Positions 41,130 through 49,695 of a DNA stretch of 64,000 nucleotides are shown here, in pieces. Below the pieces are notes generated by a model. It saw only the letters and a list, made by a program, of their open reading frames with translations. It was not told the origin of the DNA and did not search any database. The translations under genes and the position numbers were made by a program. This DNA is from Bradyrhizobium sp. CCBAU 53340 (GTDB lineage: Bacteria; Pseudomonadota; Alphaproteobacteria; Rhizobiales; Xanthobacteraceae), in the NCBI RefSeq assembly GCF_015291645.1, contig NZ_CP030055.1, positions 5,518,001 to 5,582,000 of the forward strand, written 5' to 3'. Position 1 is the stretch's first letter. Each line of letters starts with the position of its first letter.

Positions 41130-41417
41130 ATGGCCGCCATCGATCCCCTCACCGCAGGCGCCGTATTGTTGGCAACGGCCGCCACCGACGCGGTTTATGT
41201 GATGTTCACTTCCGCCGTCGTCGCGCGTAAACGCGTTCCGGCCGCGAGCTGGAGCGCGGTCTGGTATCTGCTCTCGTCCTATGCCGTGATCAGCTACACC
41301 GAAAACGCCTTCTATGTGGCGTTTGCGGCGATCGGCTCCTGGATCGGCGCCTACGCCTCGCTGACCTTCCTGCACCGCCCGCCCGGCGGCCCGCCGGTGG
41401 GGGCTTCGCCGGAGTGA
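41130..41417 (+). CDS. small membrane protein of unknown function
   Basis: A 95-residue protein with three probable membrane helices: IDPLTAGAVLLATAATDAVYVMFTSAVV, SWSAVWYLLSSYAVISY and AFYVAFAAIGSWIGAYASLTFL. A proline/glycine-rich tail follows. The ATG at 41130 was chosen because GAAAGG lies 7-8 bp upstream; an ATG at 41109 would add seven residues. Homologues in rhizobia are described only as hypothetical. It is divergent from the CoA-transferase gene and is followed by a palindromic repeat. Confidence 0.72.
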   Translation: MAAIDPLTAGAVLLATAATDAVYVMFTSAVVARKRVPAASWSAVWYLLSSYAVISYTENAFYVAFAAIGSWIGAYASLTFLHRPPGGPPVGASPE

Positions 41418-41437
41418 GGCGATTGCTCCTCTCTCCA

Positions 41438-41524
41438 CGTCATTGCGAGCGCAGCGAAGCAATCCAGATTGTCTCCGCGGAAACAGCCTGGATTGCTTCG
41501 TCGCAAGAGCTCCTCGCAATGACG
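41438..41524. repeat. palindromic intergenic repeat, CGTCATTGCGAG family (copy 2)
   Basis: The ends CGTCATTGCGAG (41438-41449) and CTCGCAATGACG (41513-41524) are perfect complements, with internal CAATCCAG and CTGGATTG blocks. The same termini and internal blocks define the element at 1457-1573; this copy is 30 bp shorter. It separates the small membrane protein gene from the SDR gene. Confidence 0.85.
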
Positions 41525-41597
41525 ATGTTGGAGGCTTCTGCGCAGCTCCTGAAACCGCTACACTCCCAGGCGACCAACAAAAAGGAAACCCCAACCA

Positions 41598-42368
41598 ATG
41601 GATCTCGGTCTCAAAGGGAAGAATGCCGTCGTGCTCGGCGGCACGCGCGGCATCGGGCGGGCGATTGCGGCAACGCTGGCCGGTGAAGGTGCCAATGTCG
41701 CGGTCTGCGCGCGCAATGCGGACCAGGTTGCGACGACCGTTGCCGAGCTGAAGGCTGGCGGCATCCGCGCCGCCGGCGGCACGGTTGACGTCACCGACGG
41801 CGCCGCGCTGAAGGCGTGGATCGAGGGCGCGGCCAGGGAGCTCGGTGGCATCGATCTGCTGTTCGCCAATGCGGGCGCCATGGCGCAGGGCCATGATCCC
41901 GCATCATGGGAGCAGAATTTCCGGCTCGACCTGCTCGGCGCCGTGCATGCATTCGACGCGGCGCGGCCCTTCCTCGAGGCCAGCGGCGCGAGCAGCGGCG
42001 ATGCGGCCTTCGTCATCATCTCGTCGATCTCCGCGGCGCAGGCGGACACGGCCAGCTCCTACGGCCCGATCAAGGCCGCGCTGATCCACATGGCCAAGGG
42101 CCTCGCGCGTCAATATGCCAGGAAGAAGATCCGCGTGAATGTCGTCTCGCCCGGCACCGTCTATTTCAAGGGCGGCGTCTGGGAGATGATCGAGAAGAAC
42201 ATGCCCGAGCGTTACAACGACGCGATGAAGCGTAATCCGACGGGGCGGATGGCGACGCCACAGGAGATCGCGAACGCTGCGGTGTTTCTGGCAAGCCCGG
42301 TGTCGGGGTTCACGACGGGGTCGAATCTCGTGGTGGATGGGGCGATCTCGAACCGGGTGAATTTTTAA
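41598..42368 (+). CDS. SDR family NAD(P)-dependent oxidoreductase
   Basis: A 256-residue short-chain dehydrogenase. The cofactor loop is GGTRGIG at 14-20, with ANAGAM as the NNAG-equivalent. The active site shows serine in IISSISAAQ and tyrosine-lysine in YGPIK. The C-terminal TPQEIANAAVFLASPVSGFTTGSNLVVDGA block is typical of classical FabG-like SDRs. The substrate is probably an alcohol or 3-oxoacyl derivative but cannot be stated. The ATG at 41598 follows AAAAGGAAACC. A palindromic repeat follows downstream. Confidence 0.9.
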   Translation: MDLGLKGKNAVVLGGTRGIGRAIAATLAGEGANVAVCARNADQVATTVAELKAGGIRAAGGTVDVTDGAALKAWIEGAARELGGIDLLFANAGAMAQGHDPASWEQNFRLDLLGAVHAFDAARPFLEASGASSGDAAFVIISSISAAQADTASSYGPIKAALIHMAKGLARQYARKKIRVNVVSPGTVYFKGGVWEMIEKNMPERYNDAMKRNPTGRMATPQEIANAAVFLASPVSGFTTGSNLVVDGAISNRVNF

Positions 42369-42390
42369 GGCGGGCAAGCTCCTGCCAATT

Positions 42391-42521
42391 CCGTCATCCT
42401 GAGGTGCGAGCCGCGCGGCGCAACGCGCCGTGCGGGGAGCCTCGAAGGATGAACGGCCGAGATGCAGCCGGGCCGTCGCCCTTCGAGGGCCGCTGAAGAA
42501 GCGGCCACCTCAGGGTGACGG
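42391..42521. repeat. palindromic intergenic repeat, CCGTCATCCTG family (copy 2)
   Basis: The ends CCGTCATCCTGAGG and CCTCAGGGTGACGG pair with one mismatch. The right half is identical over about 51 nt to the element at 7405-7551, and both share GGGAGCCTCGAAGGATG. It lies between the SDR gene and dnaE2, which are convergent. Confidence 0.85.
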
Positions 42522-42549
42522 GGAGAGATTTGCGCGCATAGACCAAGCC

Positions 42550-45500
42550 TCAATGGAAATCCCGCGACGGCGGCAGGATGCGGACGTTGCGGGGGTGGCG
42601 GATTTTTTGCGCCGGCATATCCGTGAGCGCGCGGGGGTCTTCGTTGAGCGGCTCGACCACAGTGGCGCCTGATGGCACCGGGTGCCTGCGGCTCAAGGCA
42701 TCGTTGGCGAGACCGACCAGATCATGCGAGCGGTCGATCATGCGCTGGGCGATCAGGTGCGTCACCTTCTCCGGGCTGCTCTGGATATAGCCCTGCACCT
42801 CGATAAGACGCGCGCCCATCACTTCTTTCCGGTACTGCTCCATGATCTTGGGCCACACGACGACATTGGCGATGCCGGTTTCGTCCTCCAGCGTCATGAA
42901 CACGACGCCGCTAGCGCTGCCCGGCCGCTGCCGCACCAGCACCACGCCGGCGCAGCGGACGCGGCGCCGTTCGTTCTCATGGCTGATCTCCTTGCAGGCG
43001 ACGATACGCTCGCGCGAAAACATCTCGCGCAAGAATTCCATCGGATGGCCTTTGAGTGACAGCCGGATGGTCTGGTAGTCGGCGACGACCTGTTCGGGAC
43101 GCGGCATCTCGGGGAGCGGCTTGGCATGCTCGTCCGGCTGCTCGCGCGCGATGGCTGCTTCGAACAGCGGCAGTGGCACGTCGTCGGGCAACCGCCGCAC
43201 CTGCCACAACGCCTCGCGGCGGTCGAGCCCGAGCGAGCGGAACGCATCGGCATCCGCCAGCAGGATCAGCGCGCGCTTGGGCAGGCCGGTGTCGCGGGCG
43301 AAGTCTTCGAGCGAAGTGAAGGGCCGGCGGTTGCGGGCGGCGATGATGCGATCGGCCCAGTCGGTTGCTCCGTCATTCCGGGGCGACGCGCCAGCGTCGA
43401 GCTCTGATGCGCAATTGCGCATCTGAGAATCCAGACCCATACTCCCTATAGTGGCTATGGATTCCGGGCTCGCGCTACGCGCGCCCCGGAATGACGATTG
43501 GATGGTTTTCAGTCTCTCTTCATCCTCATCGAGCCAGTGAAAGCCGTCGATCTGGCGAAAGCCGAGGCGCACGGCGCAATATCTGTCGTCCGTATTCTCC
43601 AGCGTGTTCTGCGCAAAGCTGTAGGACACGTCGATTTCGCGCACCTTGACGCCATTCTTGCGGGCATCGCCGACAATCTGCGCTGGTGCGTAAAAGCCCA
43701 TCGGCTGCGAATTCAAGAGGCCGCAGCAGAAGGCGTCGGGGTGATGATATTTCAGCCACGACGAGATATAGACGAGTTGCGCAAAGCTCGCGGCATGGCT
43801 CTCAGGAAAACCGTAGGAGCCGAAGCCCTTGATCTGGTCAAAGCAGCTTCTGGCGAAGTTTGCGTCATAGCCGCGCGCGACCATGTTGCCGATCAACTTC
43901 TCCTCGTACTGGCCGATGGTGCCGACATTGCGGAAGGTCGCCATCGAGCGGCGCAGGCCGTTGGCTTCCTCGGAGGTGAACTTCGCCGCCTCGATCGCGA
44001 TGCGCATCGCCTGCTCCTGGAACAGGGGCACGCCCATCGTTTTGTGTAGCACCTTGTAGAGCTCGTCCTTGTCGCCATGGTCCGGCGACGGAGACGGATA
44101 GCTTACCTTCTCCAGACCATTCCGCCGCCTCAAGTAAGGATGCACCATGTCGCCCTGGATCGGACCCGGGCGCACGATCGCAACCTCGATGACGAGGTCG
44201 TAGAAGGTCCGCGGCTTCAGGCGCGGCAGCATGTTCATCTGCGCGCGGCTCTCGACCTGGAACACGCCAAGCGACTCGCCGGCGCACAGCATGTCGTAAA
44301 CCTTGGGATCGTCCTGCGGTACGGTTGCCAGCACAAGGCGCTCGCCCTTGTGGTCCGCGATCAGATCAAAGCACTTGCGGATGCAGGTCAGCATGCCCAG
44401 CGCGAGCACGTCGACCTTCATCATGCTGAGCGCATCGACGTCGTCCTTGTCCCATTCGATGAAGGTGCGGTCGTCCATCGCGGCATTGCCGATCGGCACA
44501 TAGGTGTCGAGCCGGTCCTGCGTCAGCACATAGCCGCCGACATGCTGGGAGAGATGACGCGGAAATTCGATCAGCTCGGTCGCCAGCTCGACCGCAAGGT
44601 TGATCATGGGATTCTTGGGATCGAGCCCGGCCTGCCGGACCTGCATGTCGTTGAGGCCCTTGCCCCAGCTGCCCCAGACGGTGTCAGCGAGCGCGGCGGT
44701 GACATCCTCGGTCAGGCCCAGCGCCTTGCCGACGTCGCGGATGGCGCTGCGCGGGCGATAATGGATCACGGTCGCGATGATCGCGGCGCGGTGGCGGCCG
44801 TAGCGGCGGTAGACATATTGCATCACTTCCTCGCGCCGCGAATGCTCGAAATCGACGTCGATGTCAGGCGGCTCCAGCCGCTCCTTGGAGATGAAGCGCT
44901 CAAACAACAGATCGACCTTGGTCGGATCGACCGAGGTGATGCCGAGCACGTAGCAGACGGCCGAATTCGCCGCCGATCCCCGCCCCTGGCACAGAATGTT
45001 CTGGCTGCGCGCGTAGTGGACAATGTCATGCACGGTGAGGAAGTAATGCGCGTATTTCAGCTCTGATATCAGCGCGAGCTCCTTCTTGAGCGTCGCGCGC
45101 AGTTTGTCGTCGATCTTGCCGCCGAAATATGTGTCGACGCCTGCCCAGGTCAGATCCTCCAGATGCCCTTGCGCGGTCTTGCCCGGCGGCACGGGCTCGT
45201 CCGGATACTGGTATTTGAGCTGGTCGAGCGAGAAGTCGATCCTGTCGGCAAAGCGCATGGTCTCAGCGATCGCATCGGGAAAGTCGCGAAACAGCCGCGA
45301 CATTTCCCGCGGCGTCTTCAAGAACCGCTCGGCATTGGCCTCGAGCTTCCGCCCGATCGCCTCAATCGTGGTCTTTTCCCTGATGCAGGTGAGCACGTCC
45401 TGGAGGGGACGCCGGCCGGGATCGTGATAGAGCACCTCGTTGGTCGCGAGCAGCGACACTTTGGCTGTGGCGGCGAGATCGTCGAGCCGTGCCAGGCGGC

Positions 45501-46023
45501 GCCGATCGTCGCCGCGATAGATCAGGCTCGCCGCCAGCCACACGCCCTCGGCGCGGCTCGCCTTGAGTTTTGCGAGCGTATCCAGCACCTGCGCATCATC
45601 GAACCGACGCGGTAGCGTCAGGACAAGGAGCTGGCCTTCCGAAAACTCCAGAAGATCAGCGAATCTGAGATGGCATTCTCCTTTCTCGATCCGTGTGATG
45701 TCGTCGCCGCGCTTGCCCCGGGTCAAAAGCTGGCACAGCCGGCCATAGGCGGCCCGGTCGCGCGGATAGACGAAAATGTCGGGCGTACCGTCGATGAAGA
45801 CGATACGCGCGCCGATCAGCAGTTTGGGCTTATGCAGCACCTTGTCATTATCGAGCTCGTTCCAGGCCCGTACCACGCCGGCCAGCGTGTTGTGATCGGC
45901 GATGCCGATCACGGGAATGCCGAGCTTGCTGGCCTGATGCACATAGGCGCGTGGATCCGAGCCACCGCGCAGGAAGGAGAAATTGGTGGTGATGCCGATC
46001 TCGGCATAAGCGGGCGTCGTCAT
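42550..46023 (-). CDS. dnaE2: error-prone DNA polymerase DnaE2 (ImuC)
   Basis: A 1157-residue C-family polymerase of the translesion type. It has an N-terminal PHP domain (AEIGITTNFSFLRGGSDPRAYV), the palm with catalytic aspartates (ERLEPPDIDVDFEHSRREEV), and the finger segments GSYGFPESHAASFAQLVY and KYHHPDAFCCGLLNSQPMGFYAP. A C-terminal OB-fold (VRCAGVVLVRQRPGSASGVVFMTLEDE) follows. It performs mutagenic bypass with ImuA and ImuB after SOS induction. Residues about 843-885 come from a palindromic repeat inserted in frame, explaining the extra length. Its start overlaps the imuB stop by 4 nt. Confidence 0.95.
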   Translation of the reverse strand: MTTPAYAEIGITTNFSFLRGGSDPRAYVHQASKLGIPVIGIADHNTLAGVVRAWNELDNDKVLHKPKLLIGARIVFIDGTPDIFVYPRDRAAYGRLCQLLTRGKRGDDITRIEKGECHLRFADLLEFSEGQLLVLTLPRRFDDAQVLDTLAKLKASRAEGVWLAASLIYRGDDRRRLARLDDLAATAKVSLLATNEVLYHDPGRRPLQDVLTCIREKTTIEAIGRKLEANAERFLKTPREMSRLFRDFPDAIAETMRFADRIDFSLDQLKYQYPDEPVPPGKTAQGHLEDLTWAGVDTYFGGKIDDKLRATLKKELALISELKYAHYFLTVHDIVHYARSQNILCQGRGSAANSAVCYVLGITSVDPTKVDLLFERFISKERLEPPDIDVDFEHSRREEVMQYVYRRYGRHRAAIIATVIHYRPRSAIRDVGKALGLTEDVTAALADTVWGSWGKGLNDMQVRQAGLDPKNPMINLAVELATELIEFPRHLSQHVGGYVLTQDRLDTYVPIGNAAMDDRTFIEWDKDDVDALSMMKVDVLALGMLTCIRKCFDLIADHKGERLVLATVPQDDPKVYDMLCAGESLGVFQVESRAQMNMLPRLKPRTFYDLVIEVAIVRPGPIQGDMVHPYLRRRNGLEKVSYPSPSPDHGDKDELYKVLHKTMGVPLFQEQAMRIAIEAAKFTSEEANGLRRSMATFRNVGTIGQYEEKLIGNMVARGYDANFARSCFDQIKGFGSYGFPESHAASFAQLVYISSWLKYHHPDAFCCGLLNSQPMGFYAPAQIVGDARKNGVKVREIDVSYSFAQNTLENTDDRYCAVRLGFRQIDGFHWLDEDEERLKTIQSSFRGARSASPESIATIGSMGLDSQMRNCASELDAGASPRNDGATDWADRIIAARNRRPFTSLEDFARDTGLPKRALILLADADAFRSLGLDRREALWQVRRLPDDVPLPLFEAAIAREQPDEHAKPLPEMPRPEQVVADYQTIRLSLKGHPMEFLREMFSRERIVACKEISHENERRRVRCAGVVLVRQRPGSASGVVFMTLEDETGIANVVVWPKIMEQYRKEVMGARLIEVQGYIQSSPEKVTHLIAQRMIDRSHDLVGLANDALSRRHPVPSGATVVEPLNEDPRALTDMPAQKIRHPRNVRILPPSRDFH
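43371..43496. repeat. 126-bp palindromic repeat inserted in frame in dnaE2
   Basis: CGTCATTCCGGGGCG (43371-43385) and its exact complement CGCCCCGGAATGACG (43482-43496) bound a 126-bp element, a multiple of three. It also has an internal GATGCGCAATTGCGCATC palindrome. The polymerase frame stays open through it, adding 42 residues. It is a third repeat family in this window, distinct from those at 1457, 1605, 7405 and 17172. Confidence 0.9.
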
Positions 46024-47612
46024 GCGAAGAGACCGTGCACATACCAGTTGGGGGATGCGGGCTTGCCGTCGGCGTCGAACACCTCACCCTCGTAAAGACC
46101 ATCGCGAAAAATCCAGAAACGCAGACCTTCGGCGTCCTCGATGCGGAAATAATCCCGCGTCAGCTGCTTGCCGTCCTGACGCCACCATTCCATCGCGATG
46201 CGCTCGGGTCCTTCCACCCGCACCACCGCATGTTTTGCGCGCCGCCAGGTGAATTGATGCGGCGGACCGTCAGGCACGGTCGCAAACGGCACCGTGACCG
46301 GCTCCGGCTTGTCGAACAGCCTGAGGGGCCGCAGCGGCGGCTCGCCCTCGGCACGATCTGGCCACTCGGCCTGCATGGCAGCAGTAAGATGATGCTGGGC
46401 AGGCGCAGCCAGCACCGCTTGTTCGGGGACATGTGTATCCTGCGGGAGATGCACGACGACGCGCTTTCCGCCGATGCGCGCGGCGATGCGGTCGATCAGC
46501 GCGGCAAGCTCGTCATTGTCGTGGACATGGGCATCGAGATCGCGCTGCTCCTGCACCACGATCTCGGTACGGCTTGCCGACAGCCGCACCATGTCGAAAC
46601 CGAAACCGGGATCGAGGGGATCGGCGAGCGCATCAAGCCGCTCGCGAAACAGCCGGTCGATGACGGCGCTCCGCGTCACCGGACGCCCGGTCTCGACCGT
46701 GATCGCACGCACCACGCCGTCGGTGCGGAAGAACGCGGCTTCAAGACGACGCGCGCCCTTGCCCTGCTTCTCCATGGACGCGATCAACGTGTCGGCGAGC
46801 CGCGACAGCGTCATCGCGATCATGGTGTCGGTCGCGATCGGCTCGGCAAAGCGCTTTTCCACGATGTAATCGGGCAGCGGCTTGCGCGGGCTGATCGGCG
46901 CATCGCCCTGCCCCAGCGCATGCGCAAGCAGCGTGGAGAACCGCGCGCCGAACCGCGCCGTGATTTCGCCCGGCGAACGCGATGCGACATCGCCAATGGT
47001 CTTCAGACCGGCACGGCGCAGACCGGTGGTGATCGTCTCGTCCGCACCGAGCGCGGACACCGGAAACCGGTCGATCGCCGCCGCCTCCCCGCCATCGGCG
47101 ACGATGCTGCCCGTGGCCTGCCGCGTCAGCGTGCGCGCGCAGACCGAGGTGCTGGCAATCGCCGCGCTGACGGCAAAGCCTTGCCGGCCGAGCGCGCGAA
47201 CCAGCGTCTGCAACAGCGCGGCCTCGCCGCCGAACAGATGCGCGCAGCCGGTGATATCGAGGAACAATCCATGCGGCGGATCGAGCGCCACCAGCGGCGT
47301 GAAGCGGTCGCACCAGTCGGCGATGTCGCTGAGCGTTTTTGCATCGGCTACGACATCGGCGTCGAACACTTTTAAATCCGGACACATCGCTCGCGCGTTC
47401 GCAAGCGGCTGGCCGATGTACAGGCCGAGACGTTCGGCCGCCTCATCCAGCGCGTGGATCACCAGCGCATTGTTGTTCTTGATAACGACAATGCTTGGTT
47501 CATTGGTGTTACCCAGCCCGGCGCTGCTGAAGAACCGCTGGATCCGGTCGATGGGCAGGCGCGGCAGCCACAGGCTGAGGATACGCCGACGGTTCACTGA
47601 ACTGGCACTCAT
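46020..47612 (-). CDS. imuB: ImuB, Y-family-like mutasome hub protein
   Basis: A 530-residue relative of DinB-type polymerases. The N-terminus RRILSLWLPRLPIDRIQ replaces the usual DxD-containing palm strand, so the metal-binding acidic residues are missing and the protein should not polymerise. The helix-hairpin-helix (LRRAGLKTIGDVASRSPGEI) and little-finger parts remain, with a long C-terminal domain (WRRAKHAVVRVEGPERIAMEWWRQDG). ImuB bridges the sliding clamp, ImuA and DnaE2. The start at 47612 fits homologues and overlaps the imuA end by 104 nt. Second gene of the SOS operon. Confidence 0.93.
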   Translation of the reverse strand: MSASSVNRRRILSLWLPRLPIDRIQRFFSSAGLGNTNEPSIVVIKNNNALVIHALDEAAERLGLYIGQPLANARAMCPDLKVFDADVVADAKTLSDIADWCDRFTPLVALDPPHGLFLDITGCAHLFGGEAALLQTLVRALGRQGFAVSAAIASTSVCARTLTRQATGSIVADGGEAAAIDRFPVSALGADETITTGLRRAGLKTIGDVASRSPGEITARFGARFSTLLAHALGQGDAPISPRKPLPDYIVEKRFAEPIATDTMIAMTLSRLADTLIASMEKQGKGARRLEAAFFRTDGVVRAITVETGRPVTRSAVIDRLFRERLDALADPLDPGFGFDMVRLSASRTEIVVQEQRDLDAHVHDNDELAALIDRIAARIGGKRVVVHLPQDTHVPEQAVLAAPAQHHLTAAMQAEWPDRAEGEPPLRPLRLFDKPEPVTVPFATVPDGPPHQFTWRRAKHAVVRVEGPERIAMEWWRQDGKQLTRDYFRIEDAEGLRFWIFRDGLYEGEVFDADGKPASPNWYVHGLFA

Positions 47613-48297
47613 CACACTTCCATTCCATGATCCACCGGCCGCACGGGCCATGACGATTGCGCAACAGCTCGACATCGAAGCGCGGCGCGCCCCAGGCGTC
47701 CCATGCCGAGCCCGGCGGTGAATGCGCCGCGCGCAGCATCCATCGCGTCTCCGCGGTCGACGGCAGCGGCTGTGCCGCCATCCGCAGCAACAGACCGGTG
47801 ACGCCGGACGACTGCGCCGCCAGCGTCAGCTTGCGGCTTGCCACCAGATCGAACTGCTTGGTCTCGCCCCAGAGCTCGAGCACGACGGCGCCAAGCGCAT
47901 CGCAGGCGAGCGCATCGGCCGAAGTGCGCAGCGCGCTCTCGACGTCGGCGGCACGCACCATCACCACGCGCCGCGGATCGAGGCCGAGCTCAGCGAGCCC
48001 GCTCATCGACAGCGCGCCGGTCTCCACTTCCGAGAAATCCTGTCGCACCCACAGCATCGGCCGCTGCGTCGTGACGCGGCCTGCAAGCCCGGTGACAAAA
48101 CCCGTCGCGGCCGTGCCCTGGCGCCCTTCGCAAAACACCTCGTGGATCGCCGCGCGCGCAAGCCCACCCTTCAACGCGCGGTCGGCCTCGCTATGGCCGA
48201 GCGCGATGCGGTCGTGCTGATGCACGACCTGCGCCGTCTCGATCCGCTCGATCTGGCTGCGCAAGGTCGCAAGCGCGCTCATGCGTGCGCCGCTCAT
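47509..48297 (-). CDS. imuA: ImuA, RecA-like mutasome accessory protein
   Basis: A 262-residue protein of the ImuA/SulA-RecA-like family. The N-terminal half (RIALGHSEADRALKGGLARAAIHEVFCE) and AGRVTTQRPMLWVRQD match the RecA-fold core without a canonical Walker A. The region GAVVLELWGETKQFDLVASRKLTLAAQSSGVTGLLLR is highly typical. The ribosome site GAAGGAGCGG lies before the ATG at 48297. It is the first gene of imuA-imuB-dnaE2. A perfect LexA site stands 67 bp upstream, so it should be induced by DNA damage. Confidence 0.93.
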   Translation of the reverse strand: MSGARMSALATLRSQIERIETAQVVHQHDRIALGHSEADRALKGGLARAAIHEVFCEGRQGTAATGFVTGLAGRVTTQRPMLWVRQDFSEVETGALSMSGLAELGLDPRRVVMVRAADVESALRTSADALACDALGAVVLELWGETKQFDLVASRKLTLAAQSSGVTGLLLRMAAQPLPSTAETRWMLRAAHSPPGSAWDAWGAPRFDVELLRNRHGPCGRWIMEWKCDECQFSEPSAYPQPVAAAPAHRPDPAVLQQRRAG

Positions 48298-48363
48298 GCT
48301 CGCCGCTCCTTCAGAGGTGATTGCCGGAGGCTCTCAAAAAGAGAACCAGCGGCTGGCTCATTT

Positions 48364-48378
48364 GTTCATGATATGTTC
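48364..48378. promoter_or_regulatory. LexA (SOS) box shared by imuA and the rSAM/UdgX operon
   Basis: GTTC (48364-48367), 7 bp, GTTC (48375-48378) is an exact match to the alphaproteobacterial LexA direct-repeat GTTC-N7-GTTC. It lies in the 162-bp spacer between imuA (67 bp) and the radical SAM gene (82 bp), in the most AT-rich part of the spacer. It can therefore repress both divergent units. Confidence 0.9.
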
Positions 48379-48459
48379 TAATATAAAGCTAACGGGGCGC
48401 GAAGAGTCAACCGAATTGCGCTCAATCGGATTCATGAGCTGAATCAAAGGGATTCCAGG

Positions 48460-49695
48460 ATGGACGTACAACGCAAGCTGGAGATCCTGGCGGATGCCGC
48501 CAAGTACGACGCCTCCTGCGCCTCCAGCGGCACCGAGAAGCGGGATTCCAGCGACGGCAAAGGCATGGGCTCGACCGCGCCGGGGATGGGCATCTGTCAT
48601 TCCTACGCGCCGGACGGACGCTGCATCTCACTGCTCAAGGTGCTGCTGACCAACGCCTGCAATTACGATTGCCTCTATTGCGTCAACCGCGCTTCTTCCA
48701 ACGTGCCGCGCGCCCGCTTCACCATCGACGAGGTGGTCAAGCTGACGCTCGACTTCTACCGGCGCAATTACATCGAAGGACTGTTTCTCTCCTCCGGAAT
48801 CATCCGCAGCCCGGACTATACGATGGAGCAAGTGGTGAGCGTCGCGCGAAAGCTGCGCGAGGAGCATCACTTCCGCGGCTACATCCATCTCAAGACCATT
48901 CCGGAGGCCGACGACGCGCTGATTGCGGAAGCCGGCAGATATGCCGACCGTCTCTCCATCAATATCGAGATGCCTGACGAGACCAGTCTGCAGCAATTCG
49001 CGCCGGAGAAGGACGTGCGCGCGATCCGCCGCACCATGGGCCGGCTGCGGCTGAAGCTCGACGAGGCCGAGGAAGACCGAAGCACAAAGACGAAGGCCAA
49101 GCCGCAACGTTTTGCGCCCGCGGGCCAAAGCACGCAAATGATCGTTGGTGCCGACAGCGCAAACGATCACACCATTCTCCATACCAGTGCCAATCTCTAC
49201 GGCTCCTACCGATTGCGGCGCGTCTACTATTCCGCCTTCAGCCCGATCCCGGATGCCAGCCGCGCGCTGCCTCTGGTCCAGCCGCCCTTGCTGCGCGAGC
49301 ACCGGCTCTACCAAGCCGACTGGCTGATGCGCTTCTACGGTTTCGACGTCGGCGAGATCGTCGACGACAGTGCGATGCTGCCGCTCGACATCGATCCAAA
49401 GCTCGCCTGGGCGCTGCGTCATCGCGACCGTTTCCCGCTCGACGTCAACCGCGCCAGCCGCGAGGAGCTATTGCGCGTGCCGGGCTTCGGCACCAAGGCG
49501 GTCGAGCGCATCATCGCGACGCGCCGCACCACCACGATCCGCCTGTCCGATCTCGCGCGGCTGCACGTGCCGAAGCACAAGGCGCTGCCGTTCATCGTCC
49601 TCAGCGATCACCGCCCTACGCCGCACCACCTCGATGAAGCGCGATTGATCGAACGGTTCAAACCGAAAGCAATGCAACTGGGGTTCGGATTCTGA
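48460..49695 (+). CDS. putative DNA modification/repair radical SAM protein
   Basis: A 411-residue radical SAM protein of the type linked to uracil-DNA glycosylase-like genes (TIGR03916). The iron-sulfur cluster motif is C67-x3-C71-x2-C74 (CNYDCLYC). A later helix-hairpin-helix (FPLDVNRASREELLRVPGFGTKAVERIIATRR) gives a probable DNA-binding part. Family members always accompany a UdgX-type protein, and their reaction is unknown. The gene is translationally linked to the next (TGATG, 1-nt overlap) and divergent from imuA across the LexA box. It probably works during the SOS response. Confidence 0.9.
   Translation: MDVQRKLEILADAAKYDASCASSGTEKRDSSDGKGMGSTAPGMGICHSYAPDGRCISLLKVLLTNACNYDCLYCVNRASSNVPRARFTIDEVVKLTLDFYRRNYIEGLFLSSGIIRSPDYTMEQVVSVARKLREEHHFRGYIHLKTIPEADDALIAEAGRYADRLSINIEMPDETSLQQFAPEKDVRAIRRTMGRLRLKLDEAEEDRSTKTKAKPQRFAPAGQSTQMIVGADSANDHTILHTSANLYGSYRLRRVYYSAFSPIPDASRALPLVQPPLLREHRLYQADWLMRFYGFDVGEIVDDSAMLPLDIDPKLAWALRHRDRFPLDVNRASREELLRVPGFGTKAVERIIATRRTTTIRLSDLARLHVPKHKALPFIVLSDHRPTPHHLDEARLIERFKPKAMQLGFGF

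Noticed and set aside
46035..47375. 446-codon open frame antisense to imuB
   Set aside because: It has no domain, and imuB on the other strand matches its family along its length.
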